Source of the DNA: Streptomyces sp. NRRL B-1347
GTDB lineage: Bacteria; Actinomycetota; Actinomycetes; Streptomycetales; Streptomycetaceae
Reading direction: 5' to 3'
DNA: 64,000 bases
Assembly: GCF_000720325.1 (NCBI RefSeq)
Contig: NZ_JOJM01000003.1
Location: 558,001 to 622,000 of the forward strand
The translations under genes were made by a program, and so were the position numbers. Each line of letters opens with the position of its first letter. Within the stretch, counting starts at the first letter, position 1. The notes under the pieces were generated by a model. It searched no databases. It had not been told where the DNA came from and saw only the letters and a program-made list of their open reading frames with translations. Shown here piece after piece: positions 29,108 through 37,855 of this stretch.

Positions 29108-30507
29108 TTCCGCGCCCCCGTGTGCAGGGCGAGGGCGGTGTTCGGCGCGACGGCGGCCGTGAACCGGCCCGAGCCGTCGACGGTGACGCTCCGGCCGCTC
29201 TGCACGTCGCAGTAGCCGCCCGCGGGCAGCGAGGTCTGGAAGGTGCGGTTCACCTCCGCCCCCTCGTGGTTGACGACGACGTAGGCCTTGTCGCCGCGGC
29301 CGAAGGCGATGGCGTCGTCGCCGTTGTCCCACCAGTGGGTCACGCCCGTGCCCCGGGCGGTGTTGCGCAGCTTGACCATGCTCCGGACCTCGGGCCAGGC
29401 GTGCTGGCACTTCCAGCCGTCGCGGTAACAGGCGTCCACCCGGCCGCCGTTCGGCGGGCCCGCGTCGCGGTCGGTGAACTCGTAGCCGGAGTGGACGTCC
29501 GGCGATCCGTAGGGCCAGGCGAGCATGAACACGTGCGCCAGGGTGTGGTCGGCGCCGTCCTTGTAGCTGAGGGTGTCGCCGCCGCGCTCGGTGTCGTGGT
29601 TGGCGACGAACACGGCTGCCTTGCCGGAGGGCAGGTAGGCCCAGCCCTCGCCGTAGTTCTTCAGATAGGCGAGCTTCTCGTTCTGGAACACGCGCTTGAG
29701 GTCACGGGCGTAGCGGAACTCCTGGACGTCGCCGTTGCCCAGGTACTCGTCCGGCGAGACGGCCTCGCCCGCGCCGTGGATGGCCTCCTGCTTCCAGTAC
29801 GCGTTCGGGTCGCTGAGCCGCGACTTGATGTCCTTCAGGTCGGCGGCGGCCATGTGCTTGGCCGCGTCCACGCGGAAGCCGTCCACGCCGAGGGAGAGCA
29901 GGTCGTTCATGTACGCGGCGACACGGCCGCGTACATGGTCCTCGCCGGTGTCCAGGTCGGCGAGGCCGACGAGCTCGCACTCCTGGACGTTGAAGCGGTC
30001 CTGGTAGTTGGTGATCTGCGCGGTGCAGTTGTCGAAGTCGGGGCGCGAGTAGACGCCCGGGTAGTCGTACTTCGTGTACGGCGAGCCGCCGGTGCCCGTG
30101 CCGTTCCCGGCCGCCATGTGGTTGATGACGGTGTCCACGACCACCTTGACGCCCGCACCGTGGCAGGTGTCGACCATCTTCTTGAAGGCGGCGCGGTCCC
30201 CGAGGCGCCCGGCGATCCGGTAGCTGACGGGCTGGTACGAGGTCCACCACTGCGCGCCCTGGATGTGCTCCTGCGGCGGCGACACCTGGACGTAGCCGTA
30301 GCCGTCGGGGCCGAGCCGGGTCGTGCACTCCTTGGCCACCGCGTCGAACTTCCACTCGAAGAGCACCGCGGTGACGTCCTTGCCGCCGGGCGGGGCCGCC
30401 TGCGCCTGCGGGGCGGCGCCCACCACGCTGCCGCCGACGGCCGCGAGGAGGGCCAGGGTCGCGGTGCGTGGCCGTCCGCGGCGCGCGCCGCTGCTCGGGG
30501 ATGTCAC
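29101..30507 (-). CDS. amy: Secreted alpha-amylase
   Basis: This 468-residue GH13 endo-amylase of the actinobacterial/animal type ([29 protein letters not shown]) has region [11 protein letters not shown], nucleophile Asp214 (GFRVDAAKH), acid/base Glu248 (GAGEAVSP) and Asp305 (VANHDTERG). A signal peptide with core [21 protein letters not shown] residues precedes AQAAPPGG. There is no raw-starch-binding domain: the protein ends soon after the C-terminal beta domain. GTG 30507 follows AGGAGG. Promoter and MalR-type operator are visible upstream. Pullulanase follows in the same message. Confidence 0.92.
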
Positions 30508-30532
30508 GGGTCCTCCTGGGGGGTTGAAGGTT

Positions 30533-30595
30533 GTTGCAGAAAACTTGCAACACCGTTTGCGCCGTGACCGTACGGCGCTCAACAACCCCGGTCAA
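30533..30595 (-). promoter_or_regulatory. Amylase promoter with MalR-type operator
   Basis: On the minus strand -35 TTGACC (30595-30590) and -10 TACGGT (30572-30567) are 17 nt apart. The palindrome GTTGCA-N7-TGCAAC (30533-30551) lies about 10-28 nt after the start of transcription. The TTGCAG/CTTGCA sequence is shared with the site before malE. Repeats of this kind are reported at Streptomyces amylase promoters controlled by MalR/Reg1. Confidence 0.7.
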
Positions 30596-30632
30596 CCCTT
30601 CGGACACACTCCCGTCACCGGGCGGAAATCCC

Positions 30633-31706
30633 TCAGCCGCGGCGCACGGCCGCCGTGGAGCCGCGCACGACCAGCTCGGGCTGGAAGACGAACTCCGTGC
30701 GCTGCACCGGGTTTCCGTCGATCTCCTCCAGGAGGGCGCCGACGGCCGCCGACGCCATCGCCTGCACCGGCTGCCGCACCGTGGTCAGCGGCGGGTCCGT
30801 GAAGGCGATGAGCGGCGAGTCGTCGAAGCCCACCACCGACACGTCACCGGGCACCGTGAGCCCCCGCTGGCGGGCGGCGCGCACCGCGCCGAGCGCCATC
30901 ATGTCGCTGCCGCAGACCACCGCGGTGCAGCCCGCGTCCAGGAGCGCGCTGGCCGCCGCGTGGCCGCCCTCGACGGTGAACAGCGTGTTCCGCACGAGCA
31001 GTTCGGCCTCCCCCTGCGCCAGGCCGAAGTGTTCGTGCAGCGCCGCCGTGAAGCCCTCCGCCTTGCGGCGCGAGGGCACGTAACGGCTCGGTCCGACGGC
31101 GAGGCCGATCCGCTCGTGCCCGAGCTCTGCCAGATGGCGCACCGCCATCCGCATGGCGGCCCGGTCGTCGGGCGAGACGAAGGAGACGGGGACGTGCGGG
31201 TTGTAGCCGTTGATGAGCACGAACGGCACCCCGCGGCCCGCCAGTTCGAGGTAGCGCCCGGGGTCGGCCGTGGTGTCGGCGTGCAGCCCCGAGAGGAAGA
31301 CGATGCCGCTGACGCCGCGCGCCTCCAGCTGTTCGACCAGCTCGTCCTCGGTGGCGCCGCCCGGCAGCTGGGTGCAGAGCATGGGCGTGTAGCCGTGCCC
31401 GGCGAGCACCTGCTCGACGACCTGCGCGAACGCCGGGAAGATCGGGTTGGTCAGCTCGGGGATGACCAGGCCCACCAGGCCCGCGCTGCGGCGTTTGAGG
31501 CGCACGGGCCGCTCGTAGCCGAGGACGTCGAGGGCGGCGAGCACGCGCCGCCGGGTCGCCGCGGCCACGCCCGCCTTGCCGTTGAGCACGCGGCTCGCGG
31601 TGGCCTCGCTGACCTCGGCCTGCGCGGCGATGTCCGCGAGCCGCGGGGCGCCGCGGTCGAAGTCGCGCGGACTCCGCTCGGCGCCCCGCGGCGGGGAGGT
31701 CGTCAC
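30633..31706 (-). CDS. LacI-family regulator, second MalR-like paralogue
   Basis: This 357-residue LacI protein has the helix-turn-helix LADIAAQAEVSEATASRVLN and a sugar-binding core with VVGFDDSPLIAFTDPPLTTVRQP. It is closely similar along its length to the divergent malR product at 36820 (for example GKAGVAAATRRRVLAALDV and VSGLHADTTAD). It is the last gene of the malEFG-alpha-glucosidase operon, with its GTG overlapping the glucosidase stop (GTGA). It may modulate the same operators with a different ligand response, or have drifted to another target. Confidence 0.88.
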   Translation of the reverse strand: MTTSPPRGAERSPRDFDRGAPRLADIAAQAEVSEATASRVLNGKAGVAAATRRRVLAALDVLGYERPVRLKRRSAGLVGLVIPELTNPIFPAFAQVVEQVLAGHGYTPMLCTQLPGGATEDELVEQLEARGVSGIVFLSGLHADTTADPGRYLELAGRGVPFVLINGYNPHVPVSFVSPDDRAAMRMAVRHLAELGHERIGLAVGPSRYVPSRRKAEGFTAALHEHFGLAQGEAELLVRNTLFTVEGGHAAASALLDAGCTAVVCGSDMMALGAVRAARQRGLTVPGDVSVVGFDDSPLIAFTDPPLTTVRQPVQAMASAAVGALLEEIDGNPVQRTEFVFQPELVVRGSTAAVRRG

Positions 31707-33358
31707 ACCGCCCACCAGACGGTGGTGTCGGCGGGCAGCTCGACCACGTCGTCGCCCGCCGTCTCCACGTCCGCGCTGGCGAGCAGGGCCCGGCCGGGCG
31801 CGGGCAGGCGTACGGCGGCGCCCGTGGTGTTGGCGGTGCACACGAACCCCTCGCGCCGGAACGCGAGCACGCCCTCGGGGGCCTCCAGCCAGGTCAGGGC
31901 GTCGCCCGCGCCGAGCTCGGGACGGCCGCGGCGCACCCGCAGGGCCTCGCGGTACAGCTCCAGGGTCGACGCCGGGTCCCCGGTCTGCGCCTGGACGCTC
32001 AGCTCGCCCCAGCCCTCGGGCTGCGGCAGCCAGCTGCCGCCCGCGCCGAAGCCGTACGACGAGCCGTCCTTGGTCCACGGCAGGGGCACCCGGCAGCCGT
32101 CGCGGAAGCCGTCCTGGCCCTGCGCGCGGTGGAACGACGGGTCCTGGCGCGCCTCGTCGGGCAGGTCGGTGACGTCGGGGAGGCCGAGCTCCTCGCCCTG
32201 GTAGAGGTAGGCGGAGCCCGGCAGGGCCAGCATCAGGAGGGTGGCGGCGCGGGCGCGGCGCAGGCCGAGCGCGCGGTCGCCGGGGGTGCGCAGCTGGGTG
32301 CCGAGGCCCGGCGGGTTGGCGAACCGGGTGGCGTGCCGGGTGACGTCGTGGTTGGACAGGACCCAGGTGGCCGGGGCGCCGACGGGCCGCATCGCGGCCA
32401 GCGAGGAGTCGATGACGGCCCGCAGCTCGGCGGCGTCCCAGTGGGTGCCCAGGTACTGGAAGTTGAAGGCCTGGTGCATCTCGTCGGGGCGCACGTACAG
32501 GGCGGTGCGCTCCACGGTCGGCGTCCAGGCCTCGGCGACCAGGACCTTCTCGCCCGCGTACTCGGCGAGGACCTGCCGCCAGCTGCGGTAGATCTCGTGC
32601 ACGCCGTCCTGGTCGAAGAACGGCATGCTGTCGTTGCCGAGCAGCTTCAGCTGGTCGCGGCGGCCGATGTCGGGCAGGCCCGCGGCCTTGACCAGGCCGT
32701 GGGCGACGTCGACGCGGAAGCCGTCGACGCCCATGTCGAGCCAGAAGCGCAGGATGGAGCGGAACTCGTCGCGGACGGCCGCGTGGTCCCAGTTGAAGTC
32801 GGGCTGCTCGGGCGCGAACAGGTGGAGGTACCACTCGCCGTCGTCGGTGCGGGTCCAGGCGGGCCCGCCGAAGATGGACTCCCAGTCGTTGGGCGGCAGT
32901 TCGCCGTCGGCGCCCTTGCCGGGCCTGAAGTGGTAGCGCTCCCTGAGCGGGGAGCCCGGGCCCTCCGCGAGGGCGCGCCGGAACCAGTCGTGCCGGTCGG
33001 AGGAGTGGTTCGGCACCAGGTCGACGATGATGCGCAGGCCGAGCCCGTGCGCCTCGCGGATCACGGCGTCGGCGTCGTGCAGGGTGCCGAACATGGGGTC
33101 GATGGCCCGGTAGTCGGCGACGTCGTAGCCCGCGTCGGCCTGCGGCGAGGCGTAGAACGGGCTGAGCCAGACGGCGTCGACCCCGAGGTCCCGCAGGTAC
33201 GGCAGCCGGGCGCGGACGCCCGCGAGGTCGCCCATGCCGTCGCCGTCGCCGTCGGCGAAGCTGCGCGGATAGACCTGGTAGATCACCGCTTCGCGCCACC
33301 AGTCCGTACGCGTACCGGAGGCGTGGTCGGCGGCGGGGGCAGCGAGATGCTGGGTCAT
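31703..33358 (-). CDS. aglA: Alpha-glucosidase, GH13
   Basis: This 551-residue cytoplasmic enzyme has no signal peptide. It has EAVIYQVYPRSFADGDGDG, IIVDLVPNHSS, nucleophile Asp217 (GFRVDVAHG), acid/base Glu276 (VAEAWTP) and Asp338 (LSNHDVTRH), the GH13 oligo-1,6-/alpha-glucosidase pattern. It would hydrolyse imported maltose and maltodextrins to glucose. AGGGAAG precedes ATG 33358. It follows malG by 37 bp and is translationally coupled to the LacI gene. A name as aglA follows the usual Streptomyces mal gene order and is inferred. Confidence 0.9.
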   Translation of the reverse strand: MTQHLAAPAADHASGTRTDWWREAVIYQVYPRSFADGDGDGMGDLAGVRARLPYLRDLGVDAVWLSPFYASPQADAGYDVADYRAIDPMFGTLHDADAVIREAHGLGLRIIVDLVPNHSSDRHDWFRRALAEGPGSPLRERYHFRPGKGADGELPPNDWESIFGGPAWTRTDDGEWYLHLFAPEQPDFNWDHAAVRDEFRSILRFWLDMGVDGFRVDVAHGLVKAAGLPDIGRRDQLKLLGNDSMPFFDQDGVHEIYRSWRQVLAEYAGEKVLVAEAWTPTVERTALYVRPDEMHQAFNFQYLGTHWDAAELRAVIDSSLAAMRPVGAPATWVLSNHDVTRHATRFANPPGLGTQLRTPGDRALGLRRARAATLLMLALPGSAYLYQGEELGLPDVTDLPDEARQDPSFHRAQGQDGFRDGCRVPLPWTKDGSSYGFGAGGSWLPQPEGWGELSVQAQTGDPASTLELYREALRVRRGRPELGAGDALTWLEAPEGVLAFRREGFVCTANTTGAAVRLPAPGRALLASADVETAGDDVVELPADTTVWWAV

Positions 33359-33395
33359 GTCTTCCCTGAGGAGTGGTGGCGGGTGCTGGGGGGTG

Positions 33396-34244
33396 TCAGG
33401 ACTTCGTCGCGCCGGCGGTGAGACCGGAGACGAGGTGGCGCTGGACGAGGCCGAAGATGACCGCGGCGGGCACGGCCACGATCACGGCGGCGGCCGTCAG
33501 CGAACCCCAGTCGCTGGTGTACTGGTTGACGAAGGTCTGCAGGCCGCCCGCGAGGGTGAGGTTCTCCTCGCCGGTCATGAACGCGGAGGCGTAGGCGACC
33601 TCGGCCCACCCCGTGATGAAGCTGTAGAAGCCGGTGACGGCGAGGCCGGGCTTGGCGAGCGGCAGGATGAGCCGCCAGAAGGTGCCGAACGGGTTGAGCC
33701 CGTCGACGCGCCCCGCCTCGTCGATCTCCACCGGGATGGTGTCGAAGTACCCCTTCATCATCCAGGCGCTGAACGGCACCGCGATGGTCAGGTACGTGAG
33801 GACCAGGCCCATGGGCTGGTTGAGCAGCTCCAGGCTCGCGAGCAGGTTGTACAGCGGCACGATGAGCACCGCGACCGGGAACATCTGGGTGATGAGCAGC
33901 AGCCACATCAGGGGCCGCATGCCGGGGAACTTGAACCGGCTGACCGCGTACCCGGTGGTCGCGGCGATGAACACGCCGATGACCGTGGTCAGGCCGACGA
34001 CGAACAGGGAGTTGCCGACCCAGTCGAGGAACTTGGTGTCGTTCAGGACGTGGTCGTAGTTGCTGAAGGTGAAGTTCTTCACCAGGTCCGTCGAGAACGC
34101 CTCGCTCTGCGGTTTGAACGAGGTGACGAGCAGCCACAGCGGCGGGAGCACCGCGATGGCGCTGGCGATCAGCAGGGTGGCGTGCAGCGCGACGGAGGCG
34201 AGCGGGCCGCGCTCGCCGCGCGGCCGCGGCTTGCTGTTGCTCAT
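33396..34244 (-). CDS. malG: Maltose/maltodextrin ABC permease MalG
   Basis: This 282-residue inner-membrane permease has about six hydrophobic segments and the EAA-loop (EIDEAGRVDGLNPFGTFWRLILP) that contacts the ATPase. No ATPase gene is in this operon: Streptomyces sugar permeases generally share the multi-substrate ATPase MsiK encoded elsewhere. A GTG at 34250 overlaps the malF stop, giving a two-residue longer form; ATG 34244 is the simpler start, with AGAGG upstream. Confidence 0.92.
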   Translation of the reverse strand: MSNSKPRPRGERGPLASVALHATLLIASAIAVLPPLWLLVTSFKPQSEAFSTDLVKNFTFSNYDHVLNDTKFLDWVGNSLFVVGLTTVIGVFIAATTGYAVSRFKFPGMRPLMWLLLITQMFPVAVLIVPLYNLLASLELLNQPMGLVLTYLTIAVPFSAWMMKGYFDTIPVEIDEAGRVDGLNPFGTFWRLILPLAKPGLAVTGFYSFITGWAEVAYASAFMTGEENLTLAGGLQTFVNQYTSDWGSLTAAAVIVAVPAAVIFGLVQRHLVSGLTAGATKS

Positions 34245-34246
34245 GG

Positions 34247-35257
34247 TCACCACACCTCTCCTTGCTTGCGGAGCGCGCGGCGGTAGACCACCGCGAAGAG
34301 CGAAAGGAGCAGCAGGATGAGCACGCCCCAGGCCGCCGACCCGGCGAAGTCGCGGGGGCTGACGACGAACGACAGGCGGTAGGCGTACGTCACCAGGATC
34401 TCGGTGGCGTCCCCCGGACCGCCCCGGGTGAGCAGGAAGATCACCGGGAACATGTTGAAGGTCCAGATGGCGCTGATCAGGACCACGGTGGTGGCCACGG
34501 ACCTGAGGCCGGGCAGGGTGACGTAACGGAAGCGCTGCCAGGGGCTCGCGCCGTCCATCTCGGCGGCCTCGTACAGCTCGCCGGGGATGGACTGGAGCCC
34601 GCCGAGCATGGCGACGAGCATGAACGGCACGCCGAGCCAGACGTTCACGGCGATCACCGAGAGCTTCGCCCAGGTGGGGTCGTTCAGCCAGGGGATCGCG
34701 TCGAAGCCGCCGCCTTCGAGGATCGCGTTGAGCAGGCCCTTCTTCTCGTTGAAGAGCAGCCGCCAGGTGAAGACGGAGACGAAGGCGGGCACCGCCCAGG
34801 GCAGGATCAGCGCCATCCGGTAGAAGGAGCGGCCCTTGAGCTTGCGGTTGAGCATGTTCGCGAGGACCAGGCCGAGGACGAACGACAGCGCGACGCAGGA
34901 CACCGTCCACACCACGGTCCAGGTCAGCCGGTCCCAGAAGACGCCGTCGTCGAGGATCGCCTTGTAGTTGTCCAGGCCGACGGATTCGTAGGTCGCCGGG
35001 ATGTGGTTGACGCCGATGGTGCGCTCGACGTTCGCCTCGTTGGCGTTGGTCGTCGACAGGTACATGCCGCGCACCAGGGGGTAGCCGACGATGACGCCGA
35101 TCACGACCACCACGGGGGCGACCATGGCCCAGGCGTACCAGTACGTGCTCAGCGCCCTGCGCAGGCGTCCGGGCTTCTGCCCCGCGCGGGGCCCGCGGCC
35201 GCGGACGCGCCGGGCGTCCGCGGCCGGGGCGACCCGGGGGCCGCTCTCGACAGCCAT
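34247..35257 (-). CDS. malF: Maltose/maltodextrin ABC permease MalF
   Basis: This 336-residue permease has a charged N-terminal tail, about six membrane segments and the EAA motif (LYEAAEMDGASPWQRFRYVTLPGL region). It lacks the large periplasmic loop of the enterobacterial MalF, as usual in Gram-positive relatives. It starts 2 bp after the malE stop and is followed immediately by malG. Confidence 0.92.
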   Translation of the reverse strand: MAVESGPRVAPAADARRVRGRGPRAGQKPGRLRRALSTYWYAWAMVAPVVVVIGVIVGYPLVRGMYLSTTNANEANVERTIGVNHIPATYESVGLDNYKAILDDGVFWDRLTWTVVWTVSCVALSFVLGLVLANMLNRKLKGRSFYRMALILPWAVPAFVSVFTWRLLFNEKKGLLNAILEGGGFDAIPWLNDPTWAKLSVIAVNVWLGVPFMLVAMLGGLQSIPGELYEAAEMDGASPWQRFRYVTLPGLRSVATTVVLISAIWTFNMFPVIFLLTRGGPGDATEILVTYAYRLSFVVSPRDFAGSAAWGVLILLLLSLFAVVYRRALRKQGEVW

Positions 35258-35259
35258 CG

Positions 35260-36531
35260 TTACTTGTAGTCCTTGAGGAGCTTGCGGTAGGCGTCGCCGA
35301 TGCCCTTGGCGCCGTCCTCGGGCGAGGACTTGCCGCTGAGCACCTTCTGCATCTCCAGACGGATGGGCTCGAACAGCGAGTTGGCCTCGGGGATCCAGGG
35401 GCGCTGGACCGACTTGTCGACGGCGGGCTTGAAGAACTGCACCATCTGGTTGTCCTTGACGGACTTGACGTCGTACACGGAGGTGCGGGTCGGCAGCAGG
35501 CTGAGCTTCTCGGTGGTCTGCTGCTGCACCTTCGCCGAGCTCATGTACTTGATGAACTCGTAGGAGGCGTCGAGGTTCTTGGAGCCCGCGTACGCGGCGA
35601 GGTTCCAGCCGCCCTGCGGCGAGGCCTGGCGCGCGCTGCCGCCGGGCACCGGGGCGACGCCGAGGTTGGCCTTGTCGCCCTTGAACTGCTTGCCCTGGAG
35701 GGCGCCCTCGATGGACCAGGGGCCGTCGAGGGCCATGGCGACGTCGCCGTCCTTGAAGGCGTTGAGCTGGTTGTTGTAGCCGTCGCTCGCGTCGGTCACG
35801 GCTGCCTTGGAGTCGACGAGGCCCTTCATCACCTCGAAGGCCTTGGCGCCCTCGGCGTCGTCGACGGTGATCTCCTTCTTCTTGGTGTCCAGGAGGTCAC
35901 CGCCCTCGCCGTAGAGGTACGGCAGGTAGAAGTACGGGTCGTCGCCGCGCAGGTAGAGGCCTGTCCTGCCGGACTTCGACTTGATCTTCTTGGCGGCGGA
36001 CTCCACGTCGTCGAAGGTCTTGGGGACCTCCACGCCCGCGTCCTTGAGCATCTTCTTGTTGTAGAAGAGCGCGAGGGTGTCGATGGTCTGCGGGGCCGCG
36101 TAGGTCTTGCCCTTGAACTTGGTGCTGGCGGCGGCCTGCGGCAGGTAGTCGTCCGGCTTGTCGAGCGCGGCGGTGCCCTCCAGCGGGGCCAGGTAGCCGA
36201 GGTTGGCGAAGTCGGCGACCCAGGCGACCTCGGTGCGCATCACGTCCGGGGCGCCGGAGTTGCCGCCCGCGGCGTTCTTGAACTTGGCGTTGGCCTCGCC
36301 GAACGGCACGTTCACGTAGTTGACCTTCACCCCGGGGTGCAGGTCCTCGAAGCCCTTGGCGAGCTTCTCGTACGTGGCCTTCTCGGCGTCGTTCGAGGTG
36401 TCCCAGAACGTGACGGTGCCGGACAGCTTGCCGCCGCTCTTCTTCCCGCTGTCGCCGTCGTCTCCGCCGCACGCCGCCGCTGTCATCGTCAGGGCGGCGA
36501 CCACTGCGGTGGCCGCTATGCCACGCCGCAT
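35260..36531 (-). CDS. malE: Maltose/maltodextrin-binding lipoprotein MalE
   Basis: This 423-residue extracellular binding protein starts with a lipoprotein signal (ATAVVAALTMTAAAC, lipid-modified Cys21) and continues as a cluster 1 sugar-binding fold (GTVTFWDTSNDAEKATYEKL, ALFYNKKMLKDAGVEVPKTF, VAMALDGPWSIEG). It delivers maltose or maltodextrins to MalFG. AAGGAG precedes ATG 36531; the longer frame runs into a repeated leader and is rejected. The 288-bp gap to divergent malR contains operator sites. Confidence 0.92.
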   Translation of the reverse strand: MRRGIAATAVVAALTMTAAACGGDDGDSGKKSGGKLSGTVTFWDTSNDAEKATYEKLAKGFEDLHPGVKVNYVNVPFGEANAKFKNAAGGNSGAPDVMRTEVAWVADFANLGYLAPLEGTAALDKPDDYLPQAAASTKFKGKTYAAPQTIDTLALFYNKKMLKDAGVEVPKTFDDVESAAKKIKSKSGRTGLYLRGDDPYFYLPYLYGEGGDLLDTKKKEITVDDAEGAKAFEVMKGLVDSKAAVTDASDGYNNQLNAFKDGDVAMALDGPWSIEGALQGKQFKGDKANLGVAPVPGGSARQASPQGGWNLAAYAGSKNLDASYEFIKYMSSAKVQQQTTEKLSLLPTRTSVYDVKSVKDNQMVQFFKPAVDKSVQRPWIPEANSLFEPIRLEMQKVLSGKSSPEDGAKGIGDAYRKLLKDYK

Positions 36532-36560
36532 GTGAACTCCTTCAACTGGACCAGGAATGA

Positions 36561-36577
36561 CCCGGGATGATCCCGGG
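36561..36577. repeat. Repeat-derived palindrome in the malE leader
   Basis: CCCGGGAT-G-ATCCCGGG is a perfect inverted repeat inside a three-fold tandem array of an approximately 11-bp unit (ATGACCCGGG and variants, 36557-36586), 25-30 nt before the malE start. In RNA it could fold close to the ribosome-binding site. Confidence 0.6.
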
Positions 36578-36682
36578 ATGACCCGGAACGAGGGGAGACG
36601 AAAGGGGCGCCTCCTGCCGGCCGCACTCGACGCGGCGCCGGGTTGGCAGGAACGTAACAGGCTTGAAAACGTCTCGAAAGAC

Positions 36683-36780
36683 CTTGCGGCGATTTTCTGC
36701 AAGAGATGACGATCGTTACCGCCGCGTGTCCTGGGGGTTGCGATCCGGGCACGTCAGGCCTTGCCGCAAGCTTGCGCAAG
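36683..36780. promoter_or_regulatory. MalR operator cluster between malE and malR
   Basis: Three palindromes of the form CTTGC...GCAAG lie here: 36683-36703 with an 11-nt spacer (on the minus strand CTTGCAGAAAATCGCCGCAAG minus its last base shares TTGCAGAAAA with the amylase site), 36760-36770 (CTTGCCGCAAG) and 36771-36780 (CTTGCGCAAG), the last two abutting. They should bind MalR and control both divergent genes. Confidence 0.7.
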
Positions 36781-36819
36781 CGGTGGGCAAGACATGCTCC
36801 GCCGGGTACAGTCCCGTGC

Positions 36820-37845
36820 ATGACCGCGCGGCTCGTCGACATCGCAGCTCAAGCAGGGGTCAGCGAAGCCACCGTCAGCCGGGTACTCAACGGCAAGCCC
36901 GGTGTGGCCGCGGCCACCCGCGAAGCCGTCCTCGCCGCGCTCGACGTGCTCGGCTACGAACGGCCCGTCCGGCTGCGCCGCCGCGGCAGCGCGGGCCTGG
37001 TCGGCCTGATCACGCCCGAGCTGGACAACCCGATCTTCCCCGCGCTCGCCCAGGTCATCGGGCAGGCCCTGACCCGCCAGGGCTACACACCGGTGCTCGC
37101 CACCCAGACCCCCGGCGGCTCCACGGAGGACGAGCTGACCGAGATGCTGGTGGACCGCGGCGTCGCGGGGATCATCTACGTCTCCGGGCTGCACGCCGAC
37201 ACCACCGCGGACACGGAGCGGTACGCGGCGCTGCGCGCCAAGGGCGTCCCGCACGTCCTGGTCAACGGCTTCTCCCCCCAGGTCGACGCGCCCTTCGTGT
37301 CCACGGACGACCGGGCGGCGACGCAGCTCGCCGTGCGGCACCTGGCCTCGCTCGGCCACACCCGTGTCGGCCTCGCGGTCGGGCCCCGGCGGTTCGTGCC
37401 CGTCGTCCGCAAGATCGAGGGCTTCCGGCTCGGCATGGGCGAGCGGTTCGGCCTCACCGCAGAGGAGGCCGACGCGCTGGTCGAGCACTCCCTCTACACC
37501 CTGGAGGGCGGCCAGGCCGCGGCGACCGCGCTGATCGCGCGCGGCTGCACGGGCATCGTCTGCGCCAGCGACATGATGGCACTCGGCGCGATCCGCGCCG
37601 CCCGGCAGCAGGGCCTGGACGTGCCCCGCGACATCTCCGTGGTCGGCTTCGACGACTCCCCGCTCATCGCCTTCACCGACCCGCCGCTGACCACGGTCCG
37701 CCAGCCCGTGCAGGCCATGGGCCAGGCGGCGGTGCGCACCCTCCTGGAGGAGGTCGGCGGCACGCCCGCCCCGCACAGCGAGTTCGTGTTCATGCCGGAG
37801 CTCGTGGTGCGCGGCTCGACGGCGTCGGGGCGCGGCCGGGCCTGA
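36820..37845 (+). CDS. malR: LacI-family maltose regulator MalR
   Basis: This 341-residue LacI protein starts MTARLVDIAAQAGVSEATVS with the helix-turn-helix at the extreme N-terminus and the sugar-binding core after residue 60. It is divergent from malEFG-aglA and should repress the locus in the absence of maltotriose-like inducers. A TACAGT -10 box (36807-36812) ends 7 nt before ATG 36820, so the transcript is probably leaderless. Upstream in-frame starts read through the operators and are rejected. Confidence 0.92.
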   Translation: MTARLVDIAAQAGVSEATVSRVLNGKPGVAAATREAVLAALDVLGYERPVRLRRRGSAGLVGLITPELDNPIFPALAQVIGQALTRQGYTPVLATQTPGGSTEDELTEMLVDRGVAGIIYVSGLHADTTADTERYAALRAKGVPHVLVNGFSPQVDAPFVSTDDRAATQLAVRHLASLGHTRVGLAVGPRRFVPVVRKIEGFRLGMGERFGLTAEEADALVEHSLYTLEGGQAAATALIARGCTGIVCASDMMALGAIRAARQQGLDVPRDISVVGFDDSPLIAFTDPPLTTVRQPVQAMGQAAVRTLLEEVGGTPAPHSEFVFMPELVVRGSTASGRGRA

Positions 37846-37855
37846 GGCCCGGGTC

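Noticed and set aside
30633..33299. A long frame that looks like a glucosidase-LacI fusion of 888 residues
   Set aside because: The upstream part is the alpha-glucosidase read in another frame; the GTG at 31706 with a 4-bp overlap separates two normal genes.
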